Assembly: GCA_040902925.1 (NCBI GenBank) | Contig: JBBDWJ010000259.1 | Span: 1-16,172 of the forward strand | DNA from: JBBDWJ01 sp040902925 | GTDB taxonomy: Bacteria; Acidobacteriota; Terriglobia; Bryobacterales; UBA6623 | Length of the DNA: 16,172 nucleotides | Direction of reading: 5' to 3' | In this document: piece by piece, positions 6,840-14,477 of the stretch | Numbering within the stretch: the first letter of the stretch is position 1 | How the letters are laid out: every line of letters starts with the position of its first letter | The notes under the pieces: model-generated | What the model was told of the DNA's origin: nothing | The model's database searches: none | The model's input: the letters and a program-made list of their open reading frames with translations, nothing else | Position numbers and translations under genes: made by a program

Positions 6840-8045
6840 ATGAAGCTAAACCGACGCACGGCCCTCCGCAATCTGCTGAGCCTCGTCGCCGGCTCGCCAT
6901 TGCTGGCGGCGGCGCAGTCGCCACCGGCGGGCTTTCCAGATAACCGCCAGGGCACCTGGTTCCCGCCCACGTATTCCGATGACGTGATGGGCCCGGTGAA
7001 TCTGCACGAATTCGAGGAGGTCGCCAAGCAAAAGATTCACAAGCTGGCTTACGACTTCATCGCTGGCGGCGTGGAAGACGAAGTGACGCTGCGGGCCAAC
7101 CGCGAGCGCCTGGAGGCGCTGCGCCTCGTGCCGCGCGTGATGGTTGATGTCAGCACGGTCGATACCTCGATCGAGCTGTTCGGGAAAAAACTCGAATACC
7201 CGATCCTGCTCGCGCCGACCGGCGGAAAAAACCTGGTTCTGCCGGACGCCGATCTCACCTGCGCGCGCGCCGCGGCGGAAACCAACACCGTCTATGGAGT
7301 CGCCGGCGCGCCGGTGGAAAAGCTGTTCGACGAAGGTCTGAATCTGACGTTCTGGCGAAACACGATCGGTCAGGATACGCGCGAACGGGCCGACGGCTTC
7401 GCGCGGAGAGCTGCTGACGACGGCGCGCAGGCGATTCTTGTAACGGTCGATAACCAGTATCAATCCAACCGCGAGCGCAACAACCGCAATCGCTTCGACT
7501 ACGGCTATATGTCGACCGGCGTGCCGGGCGAAAACGAAAAGCGCGAGCCGCGCTCGCCCGCGGTGGCGGCGATGTGGCGCGCGCACACTCCCAACATGAC
7601 CTGGGACTACATCGGCTGGCTCAAATCGGCCGCGGATCTGCCCGTCGTGATCAAAGGCATTCTCTCGCCGGAGGACGCGGCGTTGGCCGTGGAGCGAGGG
7701 GCCGACGCGATCGTGGTTTCGAATCACGGCGCGCGCCAGCTCGACGGCGTTGTCGCGACGATCGACGCGCTACCCGATGTCGTCGACGCGGTTGGCGGAA
7801 AAGTTCCGATTTTGATGGATGGCGGCGTTCGCCGCGGCACTGACGTGATCAAGGCCATCGCCATCGGAGCGACGGCGGTGCTGATCGGGCGGCCCTACGT
7901 GTGGGGGCTTGCTTCGTTCGGTCAGGTGGGCGTGAAACGCGTCATCGAGTTGCTGCGCGCCGAGTTTGCGCTTTCCATGGCGCTTGCGGGCAAGCCCAAT
8001 GTCGCCGCGATGGATCGCAAGCTCATCAAGAATCTGCCGAAGTGA
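6840..8045 (+). CDS. Exported FMN-dependent alpha-hydroxy acid oxidase/dehydrogenase
   Basis: The 401-residue protein is of the glycolate oxidase / lactate dehydrogenase (FMN) family, which oxidises L-2-hydroxy acids to 2-oxo acids. The C-terminal flavin barrel is clear: K272 in VVIKGIL, the catalytic base H296 and substrate Arg R299 in SNHGARQLDG, D327-G-G in MDGGVRRGTDV, and the phosphate-binding IGRPYVWGLA. VTVDNQYQSNRERNNRNRF matches the family's RERDxRNxF segment. The motif usually written QLY (flavin-contacting Gln and active-site Tyr) is not recognisable; LTFWRNT sits there. The N-terminus, NRRTALRNLLSLVAGSPLLAAAQ, looks like a Tat or Sec signal (twin Arg, hydrophobic core, AAAQ cleavage site), so the enzyme is probably periplasmic. 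AGGACAGG precedes the ATG. The hexaheme cytochrome gene follows after 4 nt and is a plausible electron acceptor. Confidence 0.88.
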   Translation: MKLNRRTALRNLLSLVAGSPLLAAAQSPPAGFPDNRQGTWFPPTYSDDVMGPVNLHEFEEVAKQKIHKLAYDFIAGGVEDEVTLRANRERLEALRLVPRVMVDVSTVDTSIELFGKKLEYPILLAPTGGKNLVLPDADLTCARAAAETNTVYGVAGAPVEKLFDEGLNLTFWRNTIGQDTRERADGFARRAADDGAQAILVTVDNQYQSNRERNNRNRFDYGYMSTGVPGENEKREPRSPAVAAMWRAHTPNMTWDYIGWLKSAADLPVVIKGILSPEDAALAVERGADAIVVSNHGARQLDGVVATIDALPDVVDAVGGKVPILMDGGVRRGTDVIKAIAIGATAVLIGRPYVWGLASFGQVGVKRVIELLRAEFALSMALAGKPNVAAMDRKLIKNLPK

Positions 8046-8049
8046 CAAT

Positions 8050-8643
8050 ATGCTGATCGCGGTCTCTTGCCACTGGGATTGGATGGGCCGTGTCAGCGCG
8101 CCGCGTTGCTCAGGGGTCGCCGCGCTGTTCCTGTTGGCGCTGGGGACGGCAGCGGCGCAACAACCGGTCCATGAGCTTTGCAAGGCGTGCCATTCGGAAA
8201 CCACGACCGATTTTCTCAATCACCCGCATGCCAAGGCCGGGCTGTCGTGCGACACGTGCCACGGCGCGAGCGTCGCGCACCGCGAGTCAGGCGGCGGCTC
8301 CGATCCCGAACGCGTCGCGGCGCCCGACGAGGTGCCTGCGCTGTGCGGCGCGTGCCATGACAAACCCGCCGCGAACGCCGCTGGCTCCGCCGCAACGCTG
8401 CTGAGCCAGTATCAAGCCAGTAAGCACGGCGTATTCGTCGCGGAACGCTCCAAGGTGCGGGCGCCGAATTGCGCGACCTGCCACGGCGCGCATGGACTGC
8501 GCCCGGCGCGCGCGATCCAGCTCAGTTGCAACCGCTGCCACGAGCAACTGCCGCAGGCTTGCAGCGGCGAGCCGCCTTCGCGGGTGTCGGCCGTGCGTTG
8601 CGCCAACTGCCACCAGCGGCATCTTTTCGCTGTTCCCCAATAA
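8050..8643 (+). CDS. Periplasmic hexaheme c-type cytochrome
   Basis: The 197-residue product has six CXXCH heme-attachment motifs: C44-H48, C67-H71, C99-H103, C141-H145, C160-H164 and C184-H188. Seven other histidines remain in the mature part (41, 58, 60, 77, 126, 148, 191), enough for bis-His ligation of every heme; this is inferred. A signal peptide is present (hydrophobic SGVAALFLLALGTAAAQ, cleavage near residue 37) and there is no later membrane helix, so it should be soluble in the periplasm. The ATG at 8050 lies 4 nt after the oxidase stop. The ATG at 8083 gives a more standard signal peptide and may be the real start. It resembles multiheme c3/c7- or NapC-associated electron carriers, but I cannot name a family. 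The tight spacing suggests it takes electrons from the upstream flavoenzyme. Confidence 0.85.
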   Translation: MLIAVSCHWDWMGRVSAPRCSGVAALFLLALGTAAAQQPVHELCKACHSETTTDFLNHPHAKAGLSCDTCHGASVAHRESGGGSDPERVAAPDEVPALCGACHDKPAANAAGSAATLLSQYQASKHGVFVAERSKVRAPNCATCHGAHGLRPARAIQLSCNRCHEQLPQACSGEPPSRVSAVRCANCHQRHLFAVPQ

Positions 8644-8697
8644 GCTGCGCCCAACAATCAGGCGAACCTTGCGGTAATCGAAAGGATGAGGGCGCCA

Positions 8698-8778
8698 ATT
8701 ATCGAGCAACGCCGGGACGAAAGCCTCCGTCTACTCAGGGAACCCCGATGCTGAGGGAATCCGGCATCACCCGATAAT
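8698..8778 (+). ncRNA. Structured leader upstream of the SBBP gene, possible riboswitch
   Basis: Three nested helices can be drawn: ATTATCG (8698-8704) with CGATAAT (8772-8778), GCCGG (8711-8715) with CCGGC (8761-8765), and CTCAG (8734-8738) with CTGAG (8751-8755). Between the outer strands is GGGACGAAAGCCTCCGTCTA (8713-8732), which resembles the conserved GGGACGCAAAGCC...CGG..CUA core of c-di-GMP-I (GEMM) riboswitches. A GNRA-capped P2 hairpin in the right place and the usual 3' GGGUUNCCG element are missing. The outer helix ends 3 nt before the ATG at 8782, where no Shine-Dalgarno is visible, so folding could control initiation. Treat the class assignment as a guess. Confidence 0.28.
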
Positions 8779-8781
8779 CGA

Positions 8782-11688
8782 ATGCCCCCAACCTTCCCCG
8801 ATGTTTTCCGAGTGCGAACCTCATGGGCTGCCCCAGTGGCGGCCGGTTTGCTGGGTTTGCTGGCGGCGGGAATCGTGCTTGTTCCACTGCCCGTTGGAAA
8901 TGGACGCCGGATGACGCCTGCTTTACGGGCGACGTCTGCTTTGCGGGCGCACGCGGGGTTCGGCAAATTGCCCTTGCAATTTGAACGACTGCACGACGAA
9001 TCCTCGCAATCCAAAACCGAACCCGGTATGGCGCGTTTTGTGGCGCGAGGCCGGGGAGCGGCCATTTCGCTGGGCAGCGAATCCGTCATGCTGCAACTTC
9101 AACGCCCCGCCAGTCCGAGCGCGACGCCGCGGGCCGCGGCCATTCGCATGACCCTGCCCGGAGCGAACCTGGGCGTTGAGCCGGTCGGCGTCGACCAACT
9201 GCCGGGCCGAACGCATCTGCTCGTCGGCAACGACCCCGCACGCTGGCGGCGGAACATCCCGCAATTCGCCAAGGTTCGCTATGAGCAGGTCTATGAAGGC
9301 ATTGATTTGTTGTTCTACGGCAATCCCGACCTGCTCGAATACGACTTCGAAATAGCGGCCGGGGCAGACCCGGGCGTCATCCGGCTGGCCTTCGAAGGAG
9401 CCCGGCGCATGCACGTTGATGAGGAAGGCGACCTGGTTCTGGAAACGGCGGCGGGCCCGCTGAGACACCGCCGGCCGCGGGCGTATCAGACGATTGCCGG
9501 CGCCCAGATGACGGTGCAAGCCGGCTATGAGCTCGAATCCAAAAACACCGTGCGTTTCCGCCTGGGCGAGTACGACCACGGGCGCCCGCTGGTGATCGAC
9601 CCCGTGCTGGTCTACTCAACGCATCTAGGAGGCCTTCGGACCGAACTCGGACACTCTATCGCCGTCGACGCCGAGGGCTGCGCCTACATCACCGGCCAGG
9701 CGGTGTCACCGGAGTTCCCGCGCACGCCTGGGTTCCCCGAGCCGAACCATCTGGACGGCGAAACATCCTACGCGTTTATCACGAAACTCAACCCCAGCGG
9801 CACCCAAATCATCTACTCCTCGTTGCTGGGCGGCGCGGATTACGACATCGGCAACGCCATAGCCGTGGACAGCAACGGGGCCGCATATATAGTCGGCGAA
9901 TCGCGCTCGCCCGATTTTCCGGCGACTACGCGGGCGCTGCAACGCACGTTGAGCGGCGAACGCGACGTGTTCGTCGCCAAGCTCAGCCCCGACGGATCGA
10001 GCTTGCTCTATGCCACCTACCTGGGAGGCGAGAAATTCGATGTCGGCAACGGTATCGTTATCGATGCGGCGGGCTCGGCCTATGTCACGGGCATAACGGC
10101 GTCGAGCGGCTTTCCGACCACCTCAAATGCCTACCAGCGGGAGTACACCAGCGGTCAAGATGTGTTCGCGGCCAAGATTAGCGCCGACGGCAGCCGCTTG
10201 ATCTACTCGACGCTGATCGGCGGAGTCGGCGACGACCGGGCCAACGGCATTGCGGTGGATCGCTCGGGAAACGCCTACCTGGCGGGAATCACAAGCACGC
10301 GGCGGGCGCTCGGAGGCGCCGACGCTTATTGCCTGAAGCTCAACCCCAATGGCAGTGAGGTCGTCTATCTGAAACTGTTCGGGGGCCTGAACGCCGAGGA
10401 AGCGACGTCGGTGGTGCTCGATGAAGCCGGCAATGCTTACCTGACCGGCGTCACGTTCTCCAAGGATTTTCCCACCACCGCGCGAGTTTTCCAGACGGAG
10501 TCGAAGAGCCCGCTACCGCAGTTCGGATCGATCTTCGGCTACGACGCTTTCGTAGTCAAGGTCGACCCGCGGGGAGAGAACCTGATCTTCAGCAGTTTGT
10601 TAAACGGCAGCGCATCTTCGTACGGCCGCGCGATCGCGCTCGACCCCGAAGGCAACATCACGGTTGCCGGATACACTGCGTCGCAGGACTTCCCGGTCAC
10701 GGCGGGAGCGCTAACGCTTCTGCCCCACGATCCGCAGTTCGACGGCTTTGTCGCCAAGCTCGATCCGGCGGCGCGGCGATTGCTTTACGGAACACGCCTG
10801 GGCGGCGAAACCTTGGACCAGATCTGGGACATGGCTCTCGACGAATCGGGCAGTGTATACGTCACCGGATTTAGCGTGTCGGCTGAGTTTCGCGTGACCG
10901 AAGGCGCCGTGCAGCCAGACCCGGGCGGCGCGCTGGATGCGTTTGTCGCTAAGTTCAACGTCGCCGCCCTGCCCGTCGTGGCGGCCTCGGGAGTTGTGAG
11001 CGGAGCGAGCTTTTTGCCCGGCGCCGTTGCGCCTGGAATGATCGTCAGCATCTTCGGCAGCGAACTCGGGCCGCCGGATGGAGCCCTGTTGGAGCTCGAC
11101 GACAACGGATCGGTGACGACGCAACTACAAGGCGTCCGCGTATTGTTCAACGAGACGCCCGCGCCTCTGATTTTCGCCTCCCAGAATCAGGTGAGCGCCA
11201 TTGCTCCCTACGCGCTCGCCAATCAGACCTCGCTGCGCATCGTGGTCGAGTACGGCGGCGCGCGCTCGGCTCCGATCGAACTGACGGTCGCCGAGAGTGC
11301 GCCGGGGCTGTTCACTTACGATTCAAGCGGCGCCGGGCCCGCGGCGGTTCTCAATGAAGATGGATCCATCAACACGCTGGCGAACCCGGCCAGCCGCGGC
11401 TCGATCGTCGTGCTCTACGGCACGGGTGAAGGGCAGACCGAGCCCGCCGGTGAAGACGGCAAAATCGCGGCTGAGATTCCGCCGTTACCTGTGCGGCCGG
11501 TTTCGGTGCGGATCGGCGAACTCGACGCGGAGGTGATTTACGCCGGGGGCGCGCCGGGCCTGGTGGCGGGAGTTATCCAGGTCAACGCCCGCGTTCCCGC
11601 GGAGTTGGCGGAAACCGGCGCCGTGCCCGTCATTCTGCGAGTTGGGAGCGCTGACAGTCAGCCTGGTGTGACTTTGGCCGTGCGATGA
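8782..11688 (+). CDS. Large exported SBBP beta-propeller protein with Solibacter-type C-terminal domain
   Basis: The 968-residue protein has a hydrophobic export segment (about 15-35) and an N-terminal domain (about 55-270) of the kind that precedes SBBP repeats (MARFVARGRGAAISL, KVRYEQVYEGIDLLFYGN, LVIDPVLVYSTHLGG). Seven repeats of 54-76 residues follow, at about 275-351, 352-416, 417-481, 482-535, 536-609, 610-675 and 676-741. Each has the pattern D..GNAY(V/I)(T/A)G...DFP.T followed by DAFVAK(L)...YSTYLGG, which suggests a seven-bladed propeller. The last about 230 residues (739-968) match the TIGR03437-type domain of Solibacter: GAVAPGMIVSIFGSELGP, APLIFASQNQVSAIAPYAL, GSIVVLYGTGEGQTEPAGEDG, VIQVNARVPA. 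Its function is unknown; surface binding or adhesion is likely. It lies 138 nt after the cytochrome gene and is convergent with the aquaporin gene (32 nt apart). No classic sorting motif is seen at the C-terminus. Confidence 0.9.
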   Translation: MPPTFPDVFRVRTSWAAPVAAGLLGLLAAGIVLVPLPVGNGRRMTPALRATSALRAHAGFGKLPLQFERLHDESSQSKTEPGMARFVARGRGAAISLGSESVMLQLQRPASPSATPRAAAIRMTLPGANLGVEPVGVDQLPGRTHLLVGNDPARWRRNIPQFAKVRYEQVYEGIDLLFYGNPDLLEYDFEIAAGADPGVIRLAFEGARRMHVDEEGDLVLETAAGPLRHRRPRAYQTIAGAQMTVQAGYELESKNTVRFRLGEYDHGRPLVIDPVLVYSTHLGGLRTELGHSIAVDAEGCAYITGQAVSPEFPRTPGFPEPNHLDGETSYAFITKLNPSGTQIIYSSLLGGADYDIGNAIAVDSNGAAYIVGESRSPDFPATTRALQRTLSGERDVFVAKLSPDGSSLLYATYLGGEKFDVGNGIVIDAAGSAYVTGITASSGFPTTSNAYQREYTSGQDVFAAKISADGSRLIYSTLIGGVGDDRANGIAVDRSGNAYLAGITSTRRALGGADAYCLKLNPNGSEVVYLKLFGGLNAEEATSVVLDEAGNAYLTGVTFSKDFPTTARVFQTESKSPLPQFGSIFGYDAFVVKVDPRGENLIFSSLLNGSASSYGRAIALDPEGNITVAGYTASQDFPVTAGALTLLPHDPQFDGFVAKLDPAARRLLYGTRLGGETLDQIWDMALDESGSVYVTGFSVSAEFRVTEGAVQPDPGGALDAFVAKFNVAALPVVAASGVVSGASFLPGAVAPGMIVSIFGSELGPPDGALLELDDNGSVTTQLQGVRVLFNETPAPLIFASQNQVSAIAPYALANQTSLRIVVEYGGARSAPIELTVAESAPGLFTYDSSGAGPAAVLNEDGSINTLANPASRGSIVVLYGTGEGQTEPAGEDGKIAAEIPPLPVRPVSVRIGELDAEVIYAGGAPGLVAGVIQVNARVPAELAETGAVPVILRVGSADSQPGVTLAVR

Positions 11689-11700
11689 TCCGGGCGTGTC

Positions 11701-11740
11701 CCTGTCACAAAGAGGACCTGTCACGAAGAGGAACCTGTTC
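11701..11740. repeat. Short 16-bp tandem repeat at the SBBP/aquaporin convergent junction
   Basis: CCTGTCACAAAGAGGA (11701-11716) is followed directly by CCTGTCACGAAGAGGA (11717-11732), differing at one base, and then by a partial third unit CCTGTTC (11734-11740). The second unit runs into the 3' end of the minus-strand aquaporin gene and supplies its stop codon, so the repeat has shaped that protein's C-terminus. No clear hairpin terminator is seen between the two convergent genes. Confidence 0.7.
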
Positions 11741-12497
11741 TGCTCAGTGCTATGTACACGACGGCAGCCAGAACTCCCCCGGCAATCGGCCCCACGACCG
11801 GAATCCACGAATAGCTCCAATCGCTGTCGCCTTTGCCCGGTATCGGCAGAATGGCGTGCGCGATGCGCGGCCCCAGATCGCGGGCTGGATTGATCGCGTA
11901 GCCGGTCGTGCCGCCCAGGCTCAGGCCAATTCCGAACACCAAGAGCCCAACCGGTAAGGCCCCGATCGCGCCCAGACCGATCCGGCCCGAAGTCAGGCCG
12001 GCCAGCGCTTCGTTACCGCTGTCGAAGGTGATCTCCGGAGCCGCCATCGAAAGAACGGCGAACACAAGCACGAACGTCCCGACGACTTCTGAGAAAAGGT
12101 TGGACCCGGCGCTGCGGACCTGCGGCCCGGTGCAGAAAGTGGCCAGCTTGAGTGCCGCGTCATCGGTTAGCGGGTAATGGTCTTTGTAGTAAAGATAGAC
12201 CAGTATCCCGCCGCAAACGCCCCCGCTCATTTGCGCCGCGACGAAGGCGGGCGCCTGCGCCCACGAGAAGGCTCCGGCGGCGGCGAGCCCCAGGGTCACG
12301 GCAGGGTTGATATGCGCGCCGCTGATATCGCCGACGCAAAACACCGCCACGAACACGCCCATCGCCCACCCAAACGTGATGACAATCCACCCGCCGCCAT
12401 GCCCTTTCGTATTCGTCAGCAGGACGTTAGCCACAACGCCGTTCCCGAATAGTACGAGCAGCAAGGTGCCAACAAATTCCGCAACATAGGGACTCAT
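11721..12497 (-). CDS. glpF: Aquaglyceroporin, glycerol uptake facilitator (GlpF type)
   Basis: The 258-residue MIP-family channel would let glycerol and other small uncharged solutes cross the inner membrane. Both half-helix signatures are present: SGAHINPAVT (N64-P-A) and TTGYAINPARDLGPR (N203-P-A-R206-D207). Asp after the second NPAR marks the glycerol-conducting rather than water-only branch. The selectivity-filter positions align with E. coli GlpF as W44, Y200 and R206 (E. coli has W48, F200, R206). Six hydrophobic spans are visible. I start at the ATG at 12495-12497 (MSPYVAEFVGT), where the family begins; GGAAG and GGAGG lie just upstream. An open extension of 14 residues to 12539 is not supported. 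No glycerol kinase or dehydrogenase for glycerol 3-phosphate is adjacent. The last residues (RTGSSS) come from a 16-bp tandem repeat. Confidence 0.92.
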   Translation of the reverse strand: MSPYVAEFVGTLLLVLFGNGVVANVLLTNTKGHGGGWIVITFGWAMGVFVAVFCVGDISGAHINPAVTLGLAAAGAFSWAQAPAFVAAQMSGGVCGGILVYLYYKDHYPLTDDAALKLATFCTGPQVRSAGSNLFSEVVGTFVLVFAVLSMAAPEITFDSGNEALAGLTSGRIGLGAIGALPVGLLVFGIGLSLGGTTGYAINPARDLGPRIAHAILPIPGKGDSDWSYSWIPVVGPIAGGVLAAVVYIALSRTGSSS

Positions 12498-12551
12498 GAA
12501 GCTTCCAGGCCTCCGCAGCAAAGGCCAGCCGGCCTTCAAAAAGGAGAGGCC

Positions 12552-12557
12552 ATTCTA
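12552..12557 (-). promoter_or_regulatory. Possible -10 box of the aquaporin gene
   Basis: Read on the minus strand the sequence is TAGAAT, 54 nt upstream of the aquaporin ATG. It is the same hexamer found before the oxidase gene. The -35 region (GTCCTT at 17 nt) matches poorly, so this is a tentative call. Confidence 0.3.
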
Positions 12558-12621
12558 GCAGCCCAAGGCAGACAAAGGACTCTGAAGGCTGCGAAGTCGC
12601 GGGCACAAGTGGGGACCGGCA

Positions 12622-12771
12622 ATCGCCGCAGGCGATCCGAGCCCGACCCGCCATGGTCGGTCCATTTTTCGAAACGACCCGAAACCCTTCCACCAGCTTC
12701 GCAACCAGCCGGAAAAAGAATTGTGTTGACCCCACGCTCGCGCATGGGGCTCGGATCGCCTACGGCGATTC
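12622..12771. repeat. Paired hairpin repeat (REP/BIME-like), copy 2
   Basis: The layout is the same as at 5712-5843. The left unit is ATCGCC-gca-GGCGAT (12622-12636), CCGA, then CCGACC-cgccat-GGTCGG (12643-12660). After about 70 bp the mirrored right unit is CCCCACGC-tcgc-GCATGGGG (12730-12749, one C/A mismatch), CTCGG, and ATCGCC-tac-GGCGAT (12755-12769). The right units of the two copies are 43/45 identical, while the left units differ but keep their stems. It lies between the divergent aquaporin and dehydrogenase genes and accounts for much of the 509-bp gap between them. Confidence 0.8.
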
Positions 12772-12902
12772 TCTTGCCGGCAACAAGCGCGATTCGGACC
12801 ATTCGGCTGGGCACTCCGAACCTATTAAGCGGACGATTGCGACAGGAAACGGTGGGGGAGCGAAAGCGACTCGCGCCGCTCGCAACAATCATCACTCATC
12901 AC

Positions 12903-12935
12903 GGCAATTGACGGAAATTGCCGGACTGCTACAGC
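12903..12935 (+). promoter_or_regulatory. Candidate operator/promoter of the zinc dehydrogenase gene
   Basis: GGCAATT (12903-12909) and AATTGCC (12916-12922) form a perfect 7-bp dyad with a 6-nt spacer, the size of a typical repressor site. It overlaps a -35-like TTGACG (12908-12913), followed 16 nt later by a poor -10-like TACAGC (12930-12935). A second -10-like hexamer, TAAACT, is at 12971. A regulator binding the dyad would block RNA polymerase; this is inferred from position only. Confidence 0.35.
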
Positions 12936-13006
12936 CACATGGCAGGCGACCTGCCGCCCCCTGGAGCGGCTAAACTGGGGTGATCCTGCACCAGAGGAAT
13001 TCATAG

Positions 13007-14029
13007 ATGAGCAACACCATGCCGGCGGTCGTGTTTCACGGCGAAGGCCGTTGGAGCATCGAGAAAACGCCCCTGCCCGTTCGCCAGTCCGACGACGACG
13101 TACTTCTGCAAGTCGACCGGGCCGGCATCTGCGGCACGGATTTGCACATCCTCGAAACGCCACCGGGCCACCCCGCGACGCCAGGTTCGATTTTGGGCCA
13201 TGAATACGTGGCCACCGTTGCCGAAATCGGGTCCAACGTGCGGCGCCTCGCGGCCGGCGACCGGGTGGTCATCGATCCCAACCTCACGTGCGGCTATTGC
13301 CCCGCGTGCCGCCAGGGCCGGACCAATGGCTGCGAGAACATGACGACGTTGGGCATCTTCCGCAACGGCGGCCTCGCGAAATTCAACATCGCTCCGGCGA
13401 AAGCTCTGCATAAGATCGACTCCGGGGTCACGCCCGAGCGGGCGGCGCTGGCCGAGCCGCTCTCCTGCGTGCTGCACGCCTTCGAAAAAACGCTGTTCAT
13501 GCCGGGCGAGAGCGTGGCGATTCTCGGCGGCGGCCCCATCGGCATGCTCTTTTTGTTGTTGTTCCGGAGCGCCGGGGCAGCGGCGGTTTACCTGGTCGAG
13601 CCCAGCGCCGCGCGCCGCAACATAGCCGAGAAATGTGGCGCGGACGCTGTTCTCGACCCGCGCGAAGTCGATTTGAAACAGGCCATCGGGCCCGGCCCGG
13701 GCGAAGGCGTCGATCTCGTCGTGGACGCGGTCGGCCGCTGCCTCGCCGACGCCATCGAACTGGTCCGGCCGGGCGGCCGGGTGCTGCTGTTCGGCATGGA
13801 CCAAAAAGCCGCCCCGGTAACCCGTCAATACGACATCACGCGCCGCGAAATCACCATCATCGGCTCCTTCATTCAGCGCACCGCTTTCCCCAAGGTGGTG
13901 CGCATGCTTGAATCCGGAAAGCTGCCGGTGGAAAAGCTGATCACCCATCAACTGCCCCTGTCAGCGTTCGGTCAGGCACTGGGTCTGTTGGGGCAGGGCC
14001 AGGCCGTCAAAGTGATTCTGGAGCCATGA
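13007..14029 (+). CDS. Zinc-dependent alcohol/polyol dehydrogenase (MDR family)
   Basis: The 340-residue medium-chain dehydrogenase resembles the sorbitol / threonine dehydrogenase branch. Catalytic-zinc residues are C42 (GICGTD), H65-E66 (GHEY) and E150 (LAEPLSCVLHAF). The structural-zinc set C95, C98, C101 and C109 (CGYCPACRQGRTNGC) is complete. The nucleotide-binding loop is GGGPIG at 174-179. After the following strand it has E in YLVEPS, which usually favours NAD over NADP. It should oxidise a secondary alcohol or sugar alcohol, or reduce the ketone, in the cytoplasm; the substrate cannot be told. AGAGGAA sits about 9 nt before the ATG at 13007, a strong Shine-Dalgarno that fixes the start. 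A GGCAATT dyad upstream suggests local control. The gene stands alone, divergent from the aquaporin gene; both could serve polyol use, but that is only a suggestion. Confidence 0.9.
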   Translation: MSNTMPAVVFHGEGRWSIEKTPLPVRQSDDDVLLQVDRAGICGTDLHILETPPGHPATPGSILGHEYVATVAEIGSNVRRLAAGDRVVIDPNLTCGYCPACRQGRTNGCENMTTLGIFRNGGLAKFNIAPAKALHKIDSGVTPERAALAEPLSCVLHAFEKTLFMPGESVAILGGGPIGMLFLLLFRSAGAAAVYLVEPSAARRNIAEKCGADAVLDPREVDLKQAIGPGPGEGVDLVVDAVGRCLADAIELVRPGGRVLLFGMDQKAAPVTRQYDITRREITIIGSFIQRTAFPKVVRMLESGKLPVEKLITHQLPLSAFGQALGLLGQGQAVKVILEP

Positions 14030-14477
14030 CTGCCGGGGAGGACCGCCGCATTCGATTCGGAATGCCGGAATGATAGGATGGTCGAGATAGGCTCCGATGC
14101 CCCGTCGCGAGCGCGAAGCAATCGGAGCGGGAACCCGGGGCGGCCTTAAGGCAACCAAGGACACTGCCCAAAGTTTTTCCTATCAGCAACTTATGGGCTG
14201 GATTCAGCAACTGGCCGAACAGGCGCGTACCCGGATGAGGGCAACTTCCGGCCACTGGTAGATGTGGCGCAAGTGGCAACGGCATCGAGAGCTGACCAGC
14301 CATCCCATTTCGTTATAGCCGCTGCCCTAAACGCTATTTCGAGCGGCGTTCAGGTTTCCTGCGACTTGACCCGCATGCGGAGGTATAGGATCGTGAGTAT
14401 AGTAAGTAAGGTCACATTCACGCCCGCCGTGCTTGCGACATTCTCTCCCCTCCCCGACAGAACGTGGACCAAATCGA
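14030..14477. other. Gap of about 450 bp without a convincing gene
   Basis: No protein family, tRNA or repeat that I recognise lies here. A 54-codon open frame from ATG 14097 to TAG 14261 (starts MPRREREAIGAGT, ends MRATSGHW) is bounded upstream by an in-frame TAG at 14088. It lacks a good Shine-Dalgarno and the strong GC bias at third positions of its neighbours, so I leave it as a weak possibility. AT-richer sequence at 14385-14410 contains TATAGG and TATAGT hexamers that could be -10 boxes for the rml genes, but neither has a good -35 at the right spacing. Confidence 0.5.

Noticed and set aside
12655..12668. Hairpin followed by five T (GGTCGG arm then TTTTT) as an intrinsic terminator
   Set aside because: No plus-strand gene ends upstream of it, and the hairpin is explained as the left unit of the paired repeat.
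14097..14261. 54-codon open frame in the gap before the rml genes
   Set aside because: No Shine-Dalgarno, weaker third-position GC bias than its neighbours and no recognised family. Mentioned in the gap entry but not called a gene.
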